From Dyadobacter sp. 3J3 (GTDB taxonomy: Bacteria; Bacteroidota; Bacteroidia; Cytophagales; Spirosomataceae), in the NCBI RefSeq assembly GCF_009801115.1, contig NZ_VTOL01000007.1:346846-410845 (forward strand): a stretch of DNA of 64,000 nucleotides, read 5' to 3'. The notes beneath the pieces were generated by a model that worked only from the letters and a program-made list of their open reading frames with translations, was not told the origin of the DNA and ran no database searches. Position 1 is the stretch's first letter; each line of letters begins with the position of its first letter. Positions 9,729 through 18,830 of the stretch are shown in pieces. Both the position numbers and the translations under genes were made by a program.

Positions 9729-9763
9729 AGCTAATAGCAATTGGCATTTAGCTACTAGCTTAA
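9729..9763 (+). repeat. 7-base-period AGCnnnn repeat
   Basis: Five consecutive 7-base units starting AGC (third one GGC) lie two bases after the glutathione peroxidase stop: AGCTAAT, AGCAATT, GGCATTT, AGCTACT, AGCTTAA. Related repeats occur at 26382-26447, 35352-35378 and 47082-47116, each at the end of a gene. Confidence 0.7.
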
Positions 9764-9842
9764 AATCAACAAAATATAAGTTAAATATATCGTATTAAAT
9801 GTTTGTTAATACTTAATTTAAGCTTATATAAACACACACTAA

Positions 9843-10217
9843 ATGAAAGAAATACTTGAAGCCCAAAGACACATCGAAAATGCAATAGACATCCTGAGTG
9901 AAAAAGCCAGAAAAGAAAATGGATATTATCAGGATCGTAAATATGTAAAAATAGCTGGTCACACAGCTTATTCCGGTGTACTTGTAGCATTGGATGCCAT
10001 TTTAGGTGATAAAAAGAAAGGCCGGAAAAGTGTGGAATGGTATAAGGAAGAACTAGCCAGATTGGATAAAAAGATCCTTTCTTCATTTCTTGCCGCTTAT
10101 GACACTTTACATTTGGCAATGAGTTATGACGGAAATTTAAGTTCCAAAGTAGCTAGTGCAGGTCTTGAAGACGCAGAGAAAATAATTGCCTGGGCTGAAC
10201 AAAAAGCCCAGGCCTGA
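9843..10217 (+). CDS. DUF5618 family protein
   Basis: 124-residue, probably all-helical cytoplasmic protein (HIENAIDILSEKARKENGYY, then VKIAGHTAYSGVLVALDAIL) that I recall as the DUF5618 family of Bacteroidota. It resembles HEPN-like four-helix proteins in length and helix pattern but lacks a clear RxxxxH motif. It lies 18 bases before menA and probably shares its transcript. Function unknown. Confidence 0.75.
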   Translation: MKEILEAQRHIENAIDILSEKARKENGYYQDRKYVKIAGHTAYSGVLVALDAILGDKKKGRKSVEWYKEELARLDKKILSSFLAAYDTLHLAMSYDGNLSSKVASAGLEDAEKIIAWAEQKAQA

Positions 10218-10235
10218 TTTTAAGCTTATAGTAAA

Positions 10236-11129
10236 ATGAAATTTTGGATAGAAGCAGCCCGGCCCCGTACATTGCCCCTGGCGCTTTCATGTATATTAAT
10301 GGGCTGTTTTTTAGCAGCATCAACGGGTCAGTTTAGCTGGCCCGTTGCTTTGTTAAGTGTTCTTACAACCACACTTTTACAAATACTTTCAAACTTTGCC
10401 AATGATTACGGCGATGCCGTCAACGGAAAAGATACCGAACTTCGTGAAGGACCAATCAGAGCGGTTCATTCAGGTAGTATTCCGGCTTCTACCATGCTGA
10501 GAGCAATTATTATCTTTGCCGTGCTATCCTTGGTTTCCGGTATCTCACTATTATTTATTGCGTTGAAAAATGCTCCTGCCAATACCTTCTGGGTATTTTT
10601 AGGAATTGGCATTGCGTGTATAATTGCTGCTATTACCTATACGGCAGGAAAACGGCCTTATGGATATGTTGGTCTTGGTGATTTGTCTGTTTTAATATTT
10701 TTCGGTTGGGTCGGAGTGTTGGGCAGCAGTTATTTGCATACGCATGTCTGGAAGTGGGATTTACTTTTACCAGCCACAAGCTGCGGACTTTTTGCCGTAG
10801 GCGTTTTGAATATCAACAATATCAGAGATATTGAATCCGACAGAGCTACTGGCAAAAATTCGATTCCTGTCCGCCTTGGAAGAGAAAAAGCGATTATTTA
10901 CCACTGGGCAATTTTAAGCATCGGAATGCTTTGTGTTTTGATTTATACAGTTCAGCATTTTTCAAGTTACACCAGCCTCATTTTCTTGTTTAGCTTTCCT
11001 CTCTTTATCAAAAATGGTCTCGCTATTTCAAGATTAAAAAAGGCGAGTGAACTGGATCCATATCTTAAACAAATGGCGCTTTCAACATTGCTTTTTGTTA
11101 TTCTTTTTGGAATAGGCGTCATTATTTAG
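10236..11129 (+). CDS. menA: 1,4-dihydroxy-2-naphthoate polyprenyltransferase
   Basis: UbiA-family integral membrane enzyme that prenylates 1,4-dihydroxy-2-naphthoate, the membrane-bound step of menaquinone synthesis. The 297 residues have about nine membrane segments. Both Asp-rich prenyl-diphosphate/Mg sites are present: NDYGDAVNGKDTE (about 55-68) and NNIRDIESDRATGK (about 192-205). Bacteroidota use menaquinone, which fits. No other men genes are in this window. The reading frame ends just before the convergent hydrolase gene. Confidence 0.93.
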   Translation: MKFWIEAARPRTLPLALSCILMGCFLAASTGQFSWPVALLSVLTTTLLQILSNFANDYGDAVNGKDTELREGPIRAVHSGSIPASTMLRAIIIFAVLSLVSGISLLFIALKNAPANTFWVFLGIGIACIIAAITYTAGKRPYGYVGLGDLSVLIFFGWVGVLGSSYLHTHVWKWDLLLPATSCGLFAVGVLNINNIRDIESDRATGKNSIPVRLGREKAIIYHWAILSIGMLCVLIYTVQHFSSYTSLIFLFSFPLFIKNGLAISRLKKASELDPYLKQMALSTLLFVILFGIGVII

Positions 11130-11142
11130 ACTGCCGTATGAA

Positions 11143-12912
11143 TCATTTATTTACGAATGGTTCATATGCTTTTCCCAAAATTGAATATCCTTTTGCATTC
11201 GGATGAAGTCCGTCTGAAAAAAGTGTTTCATCAATTTTTCCATCCTTTCCAGTTAATATCAAACCGGGATCGACGTAATCTACATTTGCTAATCTCGTAA
11301 GTTCTTTCAATCTGGCATTCAGTTTAGTTACACGATCTTCCTGTTGTCTTCTTGGATAAATTCCAACCATGGATATCTTTGCATTTGGCTGACGGTATTT
11401 CATTGCCTCAATCAGCATTTGCCAGCCTGCCAAAATTTCCTCATCCGAGTTCATTTGCAGATTATTCGTACCAATATTTAAAAAAATTTGTTTGGCCATA
11501 AATCCGTCCAGCTCGCCGTGGTAAACCCGCCATAAAACATTTTCAATCCGATCCCAGCCGTATCCCATATTCCTGGCATTTGCACCAAACGTCTTATCCC
11601 ATGATTCTGCCCCAGTCGCACGCGGTCCTTTTGGAAGTCCACCCCAGAAATGTGTAATGGAATTTCCAATCACAACAATTTTGGGCTGATCTGATTTGTT
11701 TGAATTAAGTATATCAAAATGTCTTTTTTCCCAATCATAATTCGCAAGTTCACGCATCTGCGTGCAGGGAATCGTTGTAGAAACCGTTCCCTTAGGTTCA
11801 TGTAAAATTTCACGGATTTGTTTTTCATAAGCTTCTGCATAACGCATCATTCCCAAATCCGTAGGGTGCGTGCCGTCCACCATCGTTTCAATATCCTGAT
11901 GAAAATCTTCCTTTTGAATTAAATAAATACTGGAAATACCTTCCGTTTTCAGCTGAGCAAAAGCCTCTTTTAAAATCACATTTACATCCTGATAACTTTT
12001 ACGACTGACCGGATTAAGGGCTTCGTCGGTATAGCCGTCATGTTCTGCCAATACAATGGGCGTTTCTGGCCGTTTTGCCCTCAAAACACGCACACCATCC
12101 AAAAGTCTTTTCTTGATCTCATCGGCAGGAATATTGACGCTTGCAACAAGATTCGGGAGACAATCCAGAATGTAAATTTTCGCATCAATTTCAGAAACCA
12201 GATCAATAAGCTCTTTCTCCATCCTTCCGTTTCCTGAAAAGCCAAGATTAATTAATGGATCATCCAGTTTTCGACCCAGGATAGCTGTCCATGCCATACC
12301 CGGACGAGAGGCACAGGCACCTTGCGCGATGGAAGTCCCGTAAACCACAACTGGTTTGTCGGGCCTGACAGGCAGGGGCTCAAAGCGAGTTCCTTCCGGA
12401 ACGCCAATTTCAAGCCATTTTACATTGTTGTATAGTGGCAAAAAAAGGCGGTATTCTCTTCCCAATCTATGAGTCAGATCAACCGGATCAATATTTTTAA
12501 AATTATAGGTTATTGTATCTCCAAAAGCATATTTCCCCGCACACCAGCGCCAGTCACCGTCGTTTGAAATTGCATACAAATCTACGCCACTCACACCTGT
12601 TGCAGGCATATGTGGCAGTGCCTGTTTTCCTCCTACTGTATAGCGAACTTTGATTTCACCCGAATTTGCTCTAAAACGGATCATCACACCCGCTGTCTGG
12701 GTTGCCAAATTCCAGACCTGCTCCCGGACAACTTTCTCGGCACGTGCTGGCAAACGATCATATTTATTCTTGACTTCATTAGGCCAGGCCTGGCCTTCCA
12801 AAACGGGAAACGAATTATTTGCAGGATTCCACCAGGTGACTGCGGTGGTCTGAGCCGATACAAAATGGCCGATAACAGCGAAGAAAAGGAAATAGAGGAA
12901 TCTAGGTTTCAT
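11143..12912 (-). CDS. secreted protein with two SGNH/GDSL hydrolase domains
   Basis: 589-residue exported hydrolase. ATG at 12912 is preferred to an upstream GTG at 12930 because the signal peptide (MKPRFLYFLF to VSAQ) starts there. After an N-terminal beta-rich domain (about 25-180) comes a first SGNH domain with VVYGTSIAQGACASRPG as the Ser block and GTHPTDLGMM as the Asp-His block, then a second with VVIGNSITHFWGG and DGLHPNAKG. Each domain has its own Ser, Gly, Asn and His elements, so both may be active. Such enzymes remove acetyl or other esters, often from polysaccharides; the substrate is unknown. No carbohydrate locus adjoins it. Confidence 0.88.
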   Translation of the reverse strand: MKPRFLYFLFFAVIGHFVSAQTTAVTWWNPANNSFPVLEGQAWPNEVKNKYDRLPARAEKVVREQVWNLATQTAGVMIRFRANSGEIKVRYTVGGKQALPHMPATGVSGVDLYAISNDGDWRWCAGKYAFGDTITYNFKNIDPVDLTHRLGREYRLFLPLYNNVKWLEIGVPEGTRFEPLPVRPDKPVVVYGTSIAQGACASRPGMAWTAILGRKLDDPLINLGFSGNGRMEKELIDLVSEIDAKIYILDCLPNLVASVNIPADEIKKRLLDGVRVLRAKRPETPIVLAEHDGYTDEALNPVSRKSYQDVNVILKEAFAQLKTEGISSIYLIQKEDFHQDIETMVDGTHPTDLGMMRYAEAYEKQIREILHEPKGTVSTTIPCTQMRELANYDWEKRHFDILNSNKSDQPKIVVIGNSITHFWGGLPKGPRATGAESWDKTFGANARNMGYGWDRIENVLWRVYHGELDGFMAKQIFLNIGTNNLQMNSDEEILAGWQMLIEAMKYRQPNAKISMVGIYPRRQQEDRVTKLNARLKELTRLANVDYVDPGLILTGKDGKIDETLFSDGLHPNAKGYSILGKAYEPFVNK

Positions 12913-13029
12913 AAAAATGGAAACGGACACGGTTGGATGGTTACCAAAGTGTTCATTTCGGTGTTTCTTACTGGGATTATTTTGTTATTTGTTTTTTTGG
13001 TGAAGTAATTTGCTTTGATAGAGGCAGGA

Positions 13030-13190
13030 GCGTATTTTCTGATTTAAATCCTAAGGTTAAAACCCTGGATTAGTGTCGGTCAGAAAATCCTGAAGCAGCA
13101 AAAAATTAAGCCAAGGCCTTAGTCTTGGGCAAGTCGCCATGAAATATCCGACTTTAGCCATAGCCGCTATACTGCCGCCAGATTCTGTTT
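13030..13190. repeat. cluster of small imperfect palindromes
   Basis: Between two genes on the minus strand. ATTTTCTGA (13034-13042) is inverted as TCAGAAAAT (13080-13088), enclosing the near-palindrome GGTTAAAACC; next to it CCAAGGCCTTAGTCTTGG can fold on CCAAG/CTTGG. This has the look of an extragenic palindromic repeat. No reading frame was found in it. Confidence 0.45.
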
Positions 13191-13199
13191 ACCAAACTA

Positions 13200-13649
13200 T
13201 TACTTCACCAAAACCCCATCTGCAATAAACGTCAACTCCTTTTTCGGTTCTGTAATTTTTGCAATTTCTTCATCGCTTTTACCTGCATCTTTCGCATAAT
13301 GCTGCAAGTGTTCAACCGGAACCGTTTTCATCTGTGCTTCACCTTCAAAAACTACCGTTTTTCCGGCAATATCTTTTGGCACGAAAAATGCGTAGTCCTT
13401 AAACATAACACGCATCGTTTCACCATTATCCATTTTCACTTTCATCCAGCAACCCTTTACCTGGCAGACAGACTCCACCGTACCCGTAACCTTTGAAGCC
13501 ATCTCTTCCTGGTTCCCCATTTTAGCGGGTAAAGCACTAGCTTGAATTGCTTTTTTGTCATTAATTTCCTTACCAAAATGAGCAGCAGTCTGTGCCTTGG
13601 CAACAGAAAAACCCGTCAGTATCAATAAAAATATAAATAGCTTTTTCAT
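13200..13649 (-). CDS. DUF4920 domain-containing secreted protein
   Basis: 149 residues with a signal peptide (MKKLFIFLLILTGFSVAKAQ). The mature part has the DUF4920 pattern: VTGTVESVCQVKGCWMKVK with two Cys, a short OB-fold-like strand set, VMFKDYAFFVPKDIAGK and a C-terminal EEIAKITEP segment. The two Cys may bind a metal or form a disulfide, but the function is not known. Monocistronic in appearance, located downstream of the large T9SS protein on the same strand. Confidence 0.85.
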   Translation of the reverse strand: MKKLFIFLLILTGFSVAKAQTAAHFGKEINDKKAIQASALPAKMGNQEEMASKVTGTVESVCQVKGCWMKVKMDNGETMRVMFKDYAFFVPKDIAGKTVVFEGEAQMKTVPVEHLQHYAKDAGKSDEEIAKITEPKKELTFIADGVLVK

Positions 13650-13727
13650 CTTTAACAGTTGATTATAAATTATTTAACCAATTATAAAATTAACATTTTT
13701 TGTTCAATCCCTAACAATTTCAGCAAC

Positions 13728-16700
13728 CTATTCCAGAACCTCCAACCAGCCCTTACAGTGATTTCCGCCCGGTGTATCAACTACGTAAAAATACCTTCCG
13801 TTTACAATTCCCTTCCCCCAGTCATTTTTATAAATTTCGGATATATAAATACTTTTCCCCCAGCGGTTATAAATTTCAAGCGTAGATCCAGTTACCGGCA
13901 CATAGAAAATATCATTTTTTCCATCACCATTTGGCGTTATCACATTGGATAAGATCAACGGTTCCTCAGCACTTATTTCCTTTGAAGTAGAAAGTGAGCA
14001 TCCAGAAGCATTGTAGGAAGTAAGTGTTACAGTATATTTTCCGGGTGTTTCGTAACTGTAATCTTCAACATTTGCTGTGCTAAAATTATCGGTTGTGCCC
14101 AGATTCCATTCGAAGCGCTGAGCATTAGGCGTTTTATTCATCATCGAATATTTCACGGGTTTGTTACATTCTCCGCCTGATCTTACAATTTCAAAAACAG
14201 GAACGTACGTACGATCCACATTCACCGTTATTTGCCGTTTAGGCTTACATCCATTTGCGTAAATCCCCTGAACTGTAAATGTCGTTGTCTGATATGGACT
14301 TACCGAAACTGACTTCCCTGTTGTTTCAGTCAAAGTTGAATCACCCGACCAAAGATATTGCGCAGCATCACCAGAAGCGGTTAAGGAAACAGGCATTCCC
14401 GCACAGGCCGTAACATCCTGCGTCACCGAAAAATCTTTGTTTTCTTCTACAACCACAGTCACTTTCTTAGTAACCGAACATCCGTTTTGAGAACTTACTT
14501 TTACAGAATATTCCGTTGTTTTATCAACAGTCACTTTCGGAGTTGCACTTGAAGGATTGTCTAGCCCCGTCGCTGGTGACCACTCATATTTTGTACCTCC
14601 ACTGACAATTAAAGAGATCGCTTTATTTTCGCACGTCACCGTATCACCCGTTATTTTTGCATTTACGCTTTCAACCGTAATAATTTTCTGGGCTACATCC
14701 ATTCTTTTACAGCTCAGTTTGTTATACACAGTTAATGTTACTTTGTACTGCCCAGCCTCAGTAAAGGTATACGAGCCACCATCCTCTTCTCTGGAAATCC
14801 CGTTTCCGTTAACATCCCAGAAATATTCAACACCACCTTCACTGGTATTGACAAGATCCAGTTTCAGAGGCGCGCAACCTTTCAGTACATTTTTAGTTTC
14901 ACCCTGATACACATCAAAATCAGCTTTCAATAAATCGATATCAATCTTAAAAGCTGCATTATTACAGTTAGGACTTTTATTTGTTCTGGACCAGGCCTGC
15001 GGTGTTGTAGGAAAAAAACTGCCGCCACAGGCGCAGGTTGCATGATAGATCATTCCGTTTTTATCAAACCTGCTTGTCCCGCCATCCACGTGATCGCCAT
15101 GCGCTACGCCTGTTCTATCCTGACTTCCGAAAAAAGTGGCATACAATAATGATTTGGCATTTTGTTCCAGAATTGCGATATAAAAATTACTTCCGTTTGT
15201 TGTCGTCTGTATGGCATTTTCGGTGATGGCCATCCCCAAAGTACTACTAGCCTCATTATAGTTGGTTGCCCGATTAACATCTCCGCCCCATCCCGCCAGA
15301 TATATATTCCCACATTCACTGACCAGAAAAGCAGTAGGTGAAATATCGGGTACACCGCGGCCCGAACCAATAACCGTAGAAAAAATGGTTTTGGACAAGG
15401 AATAATCGAGTGCGTGAACAAACTGCCCGCTGCCCGCATTGCTGTATATTCCGGTACTAACCGGATATTTTCCAAACGTCAATCCATAAACATACACATT
15501 TTCGTTAGGGTCAAAATCCAGAAGGTATCCGCCATCTTCCAAATTTGTTCCCATGTAAGTCATTCCTTTCAACCGGCCATCGCTGTAAACAGCTACAAAA
15601 GCATCCTCCTTACCACTTAATTTTGGCTGGTAACCAGTTGACTGCGTTTTCAGATCTGCACTTTGTGTTAAACCTGTTACAAAAACATCTCCGTTTTTAG
15701 CAGGTTTAGCAGAAAAGGCTGCGTCAAAACCAGTTCCACCGATATAAGTGCTCCACAGTAAACTATTCAAATTGGCAGAAAGCTTAAATAAAACACCATC
15801 CTGACGACCCGAAAGTTTGGTTTGATCTGCATTTATGACTGGAAAATCATCCGAATTTGTGGAAGAAACTACGATTACATTATCATCGGCATCCAGTTCA
15901 ATTTCTCCGCGAAAACTGTCTCCATAATTTTTGACCTTTATACTACTATCCGTTGCGCTGATTCCATCATTATTCTTGCCTCCTACATAGGTGGAAGCGG
16001 TAAGCTGCGTTCCGTCCGCTGTGAGTGCGGAAATAAAGATATCACTGCCATTCATAAAGGCAAGTCCCCCCACAGGTACTGCAAACTGGCCACCACCAAA
16101 TACTTTTTGATAAGCAGTCGCACCGACTGGAAAATTTGTAGAGCTGGTAGTTCCAAAAATAAATAATTGATTTTTACTATTGACAATCAAACTATTAGGA
16201 ACTTCGGTATCATTACCACCAAGATAAGTGGCATAAATCAACTGACTTCCATCGGGTGTATATTTCAAAATACCAACATCCACAATGGCAGAAAACTTCA
16301 CCTGAAATGCACCAACGGTAGCAGGAAATCCTGTACCAAAGACAGTTCCACCAGAATATAAATTACCTTGCGCATCATACGTTGCCGTATGTCCCCAGTT
16401 GTCCGCGACCGATCCTGAAAATGTTGAAAAGATCAGTTCCGGGTCTATGGTTAAAATCGCAGCATGATTGTAATCTTTTGGCAGGGAAAATTGAATGCGA
16501 TTTCCTTCGGATAAAACAATCCGCGACGCTACGTCCTGCGATTTATTATTGATTGTCTGAAAAGAATATGGCTGGGCCTCCTTAAATTCTCCAACGGAAG
16601 TTTTTACAAGTGTTTGTCCGGATTCATTAACGGAAATATCAGTTGCACCTTCATATTTTAATTTGATCTGGGAAGCATCCGCCTGCGGATGAACGATAAA

Positions 16701-17198
16701 CTCATATTTTAATTTGGTATCATAAATATAAATACGAAGGTCAATTCCTTTGTAAACATTTTCATAAATCACCTCTTCAAATGCTCCGGCATTACCCGCC
16801 CATTTTGATTTATCGTTTCCCAGAAAATAATTAAAAGTAGTCTTGACGGGATTTTTCGTGCTAAATTTGATTTCAGAACCGGCATTTTCAAATTTTACCT
16901 CAACACCATGCGCGTTGATTACAGGAGCAGTTGTCGGTAAAAATTTTGCATTGGGTGACGAAGGTTGCGAAATTGCTTTTCCGTGCATATCCGACACTTT
17001 GGAGGCATCGTAAAGTACATACACGATTGATTTATTTTTCAAAAAAAGAAACCCGCCCGGAATCTCTGTTCTAAATAAAATATCTGCCTCCCACTGTCCT
17101 TTATTCTGAACAAAATACATACCGCCACCGAACGAGGAAGTCATCGTTTCCAGGAAAACCAGAACCAAAATCAGAAGAAATTGTATAGTTTTCGTCAT
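13728..17198 (-). CDS. large T9SS-exported beta-propeller/PKD protein (type B sorting domain)
   Basis: 1156-residue surface or secreted protein. ATG 17198 heads a signal peptide (MTKTIQFLLILVLVFLETM); a GTG lies three codons upstream. The order is: a DUF7948-like N-terminal domain starting YFVQNKGQWEADILFRTE, a long SBBP-type beta-propeller region (about 270-740, repeats such as YIGGTGFDAAFSAKP), a PKD domain (about 770-850, with YKVTLTVYNK), Ig-like repeats (about 850-1070) and the gliding-motility-type C-terminal domain (VITPNGDGKNDIFYVP to the end) that directs type IX secretion. Probably an adhesin or matrix protein. It lies 21 bases after the ABC ATPase gene and likely shares its mRNA. 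Confidence 0.9.
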   Translation of the reverse strand: MTKTIQFLLILVLVFLETMTSSFGGGMYFVQNKGQWEADILFRTEIPGGFLFLKNKSIVYVLYDASKVSDMHGKAISQPSSPNAKFLPTTAPVINAHGVEVKFENAGSEIKFSTKNPVKTTFNYFLGNDKSKWAGNAGAFEEVIYENVYKGIDLRIYIYDTKLKYEFIVHPQADASQIKLKYEGATDISVNESGQTLVKTSVGEFKEAQPYSFQTINNKSQDVASRIVLSEGNRIQFSLPKDYNHAAILTIDPELIFSTFSGSVADNWGHTATYDAQGNLYSGGTVFGTGFPATVGAFQVKFSAIVDVGILKYTPDGSQLIYATYLGGNDTEVPNSLIVNSKNQLFIFGTTSSTNFPVGATAYQKVFGGGQFAVPVGGLAFMNGSDIFISALTADGTQLTASTYVGGKNNDGISATDSSIKVKNYGDSFRGEIELDADDNVIVVSSTNSDDFPVINADQTKLSGRQDGVLFKLSANLNSLLWSTYIGGTGFDAAFSAKPAKNGDVFVTGLTQSADLKTQSTGYQPKLSGKEDAFVAVYSDGRLKGMTYMGTNLEDGGYLLDFDPNENVYVYGLTFGKYPVSTGIYSNAGSGQFVHALDYSLSKTIFSTVIGSGRGVPDISPTAFLVSECGNIYLAGWGGDVNRATNYNEASSTLGMAITENAIQTTTNGSNFYIAILEQNAKSLLYATFFGSQDRTGVAHGDHVDGGTSRFDKNGMIYHATCACGGSFFPTTPQAWSRTNKSPNCNNAAFKIDIDLLKADFDVYQGETKNVLKGCAPLKLDLVNTSEGGVEYFWDVNGNGISREEDGGSYTFTEAGQYKVTLTVYNKLSCKRMDVAQKIITVESVNAKITGDTVTCENKAISLIVSGGTKYEWSPATGLDNPSSATPKVTVDKTTEYSVKVSSQNGCSVTKKVTVVVEENKDFSVTQDVTACAGMPVSLTASGDAAQYLWSGDSTLTETTGKSVSVSPYQTTTFTVQGIYANGCKPKRQITVNVDRTYVPVFEIVRSGGECNKPVKYSMMNKTPNAQRFEWNLGTTDNFSTANVEDYSYETPGKYTVTLTSYNASGCSLSTSKEISAEEPLILSNVITPNGDGKNDIFYVPVTGSTLEIYNRWGKSIYISEIYKNDWGKGIVNGRYFYVVDTPGGNHCKGWLEVLE

Positions 17199-17219
17199 AG
17201 CCCGCACTTCTGTTTTATT

Positions 17220-17837
17220 CTATTTGAACGCAGAAACGTTAATGATATTTTCACAAAATTCATATTCCTGCTTAACATTCGAGCCTAGCAGAACAAGTTG
17301 TTTTTCAGTCGATTTTCGGACGTTATCAAGATACCAATTTATTCCGGTCACATCGAGATTTGTTGTAGGTTCGTCCAAAAAAATAATAGGGACATCCGAC
17401 ATAAAAGCCAGACCCAGCTTTACCCTTTGTTTCATCCCAGACGAAAAATGACGAATCACTTTTCCGCTTGCATGGGATAACTGGATAAAATCTTCGAAAT
17501 CCTGACTGCAAATATTATTTTTCAGCGGCTTGAATTTCTTATGAAAATCAATAAGCTCACGCAATGTAAATTCTTCTATCAATTCGAGGTAAGGCGCTGC
17601 TATCACCAAATGTTTATACCATTGCTCCACCTCAATTTCCTGTCCTTGATGATTATAAATGATCGTTCCTTCCGTAGCCGGAGTCATGCCCGTAATCAAT
17701 TGCAGCAAAGTAGATTTTCCACTTCCGTTAGGCCCTACAAAAGTGTACATCTGTCCTTGTTCCAACACAAAACTCGCCCGGCGAATGATCCATTCCTTCA
17801 CGAATTTCTTTCCTATATTTTCAACTTTAATCCGCAC
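17220..17837 (-). CDS. ABC transporter ATP-binding protein
   Basis: 205-residue ATPase subunit. Walker A is GPNGSGKSTLL (about 36-46), the signature is HFSSGMKQRVKLG and Walker B is PIIFLDEPT. This FSSGMKQR form is usual for ABC-2 type exporters. The start is GTG. No permease gene lies next to it; downstream is the T9SS protein, so its membrane partner must be elsewhere, or its pairing with that protein is only an accident of position. ATPase identity is firm, transported substrate unknown. Confidence 0.88.
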   Translation of the reverse strand: MRIKVENIGKKFVKEWIIRRASFVLEQGQMYTFVGPNGSGKSTLLQLITGMTPATEGTIIYNHQGQEIEVEQWYKHLVIAAPYLELIEEFTLRELIDFHKKFKPLKNNICSQDFEDFIQLSHASGKVIRHFSSGMKQRVKLGLAFMSDVPIIFLDEPTTNLDVTGINWYLDNVRKSTEKQLVLLGSNVKQEYEFCENIINVSAFK

Positions 17838-17886
17838 AGTTTAATGATAGAGTGATTGAATAAGTGAATGACAGAATGGGCAGTCA

Positions 17887-18807
17887 CTACTTTTTAGCAA
17901 GAAAATAATCGTAGGCCTGTTTTGAAATTTTAGCCATTACTGCATCACGGCTTTTTTCATCCAGTTTTGTGTGCGCTAGAAAAATAACGACCGCCACGTG
18001 TTCTCCGTTTGGCAAAGTAATAATACCCACATCATTGGAAGCGGCAGTTATTCCCTGCTCGTTCGTACCCGACATACCGGTTTTGTGCGCAACTTTGGTG
18101 TTTTTAGGCAATAAACCTTTGATTTTATTTGGACCCGTCGTAGTTTCCGTCATGGTTTTCATGAGAAAATTAGTACTGGCTTTTGACAAATTTTTGCCCT
18201 TGTAAAAAAGATCCAGCAACCGCAGCATGGCTCTCGGTTTGCACCAGTTCTTGAACTGCACATTCCAGGCTTTTGACATCTCCTCTTCGGTAGTTGCAAT
18301 CGCGATACTTTTTATTCCCAAACTATGAATGTACTGATCCACTTTTTTAGGCCCGCCAACCAAACGGAATAATAGATCACAAGCATTGTTATCACTGTTT
18401 GCAACAGCATAACCAATCAATTCCGAAACTTTAATATCGACCTCCCCATTCGGATATTTTTCTCTTAATGGACTCCATGTTTTTGGAAGCAAATCCTTTT
18501 TGGTAACATGGATTTTCTGATTTAGAGATAATTTGCCCTTATCGACCTGATCAAGAACAGCCATTGCCAGCGGGAATTTATACACGCTTTGCATTGGATA
18601 TTTATGTCCTTCATTGAACAAAAAAGTCTCCTTATCTTCAAGACTCATAATTGCGACGCCAACATCACTTTTTGAAGCTGTAATGATTTTATCAATTTCC
18701 TGACGAAATATTTCATGCTTTTTTTGTGCCGAAACATTCAGGCTACAAACCAGGAAAAAGGCAATTAGGCAAAAAGGTAAAGATTTGAAGTTTTTGTTGA
18801 TGGTCAT
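17887..18807 (-). CDS. class A beta-lactamase
   Basis: Serine beta-lactamase that hydrolyses beta-lactam antibiotics in the periplasm. The 306 residues begin with a signal peptide ending NVSAQ (about 28). The active-site elements are present: S74-V-Y-K77 (SxxK), S138-D-N140, the acidic loop TTEEEM (about 172-177, omega loop) and K242-T-G244. The TEEEMSKAWNVQFKNW segment resembles the CfxA/PER/VEB group (subclass A2) common in Bacteroidota rather than TEM. No mobility genes flank it, so it looks like a resident chromosomal gene. The spectrum cannot be told from sequence alone. Confidence 0.92.
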   Translation of the reverse strand: MTINKNFKSLPFCLIAFFLVCSLNVSAQKKHEIFRQEIDKIITASKSDVGVAIMSLEDKETFLFNEGHKYPMQSVYKFPLAMAVLDQVDKGKLSLNQKIHVTKKDLLPKTWSPLREKYPNGEVDIKVSELIGYAVANSDNNACDLLFRLVGGPKKVDQYIHSLGIKSIAIATTEEEMSKAWNVQFKNWCKPRAMLRLLDLFYKGKNLSKASTNFLMKTMTETTTGPNKIKGLLPKNTKVAHKTGMSGTNEQGITAASNDVGIITLPNGEHVAVVIFLAHTKLDEKSRDAVMAKISKQAYDYFLAKK

Positions 18808-18830
18808 TGGTGTCTGTATGATATAACGTT

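Noticed and set aside
9843..10217. HEPN-type toxin
   Set aside because: The four-helix look is suggestive, but the RxxxxH catalytic motif is not seen and no partner nucleotidyltransferase gene is adjacent.
13030..13190. Transposase remnant
   Set aside because: No transposase-like peptide in any frame; only short palindromes are visible.
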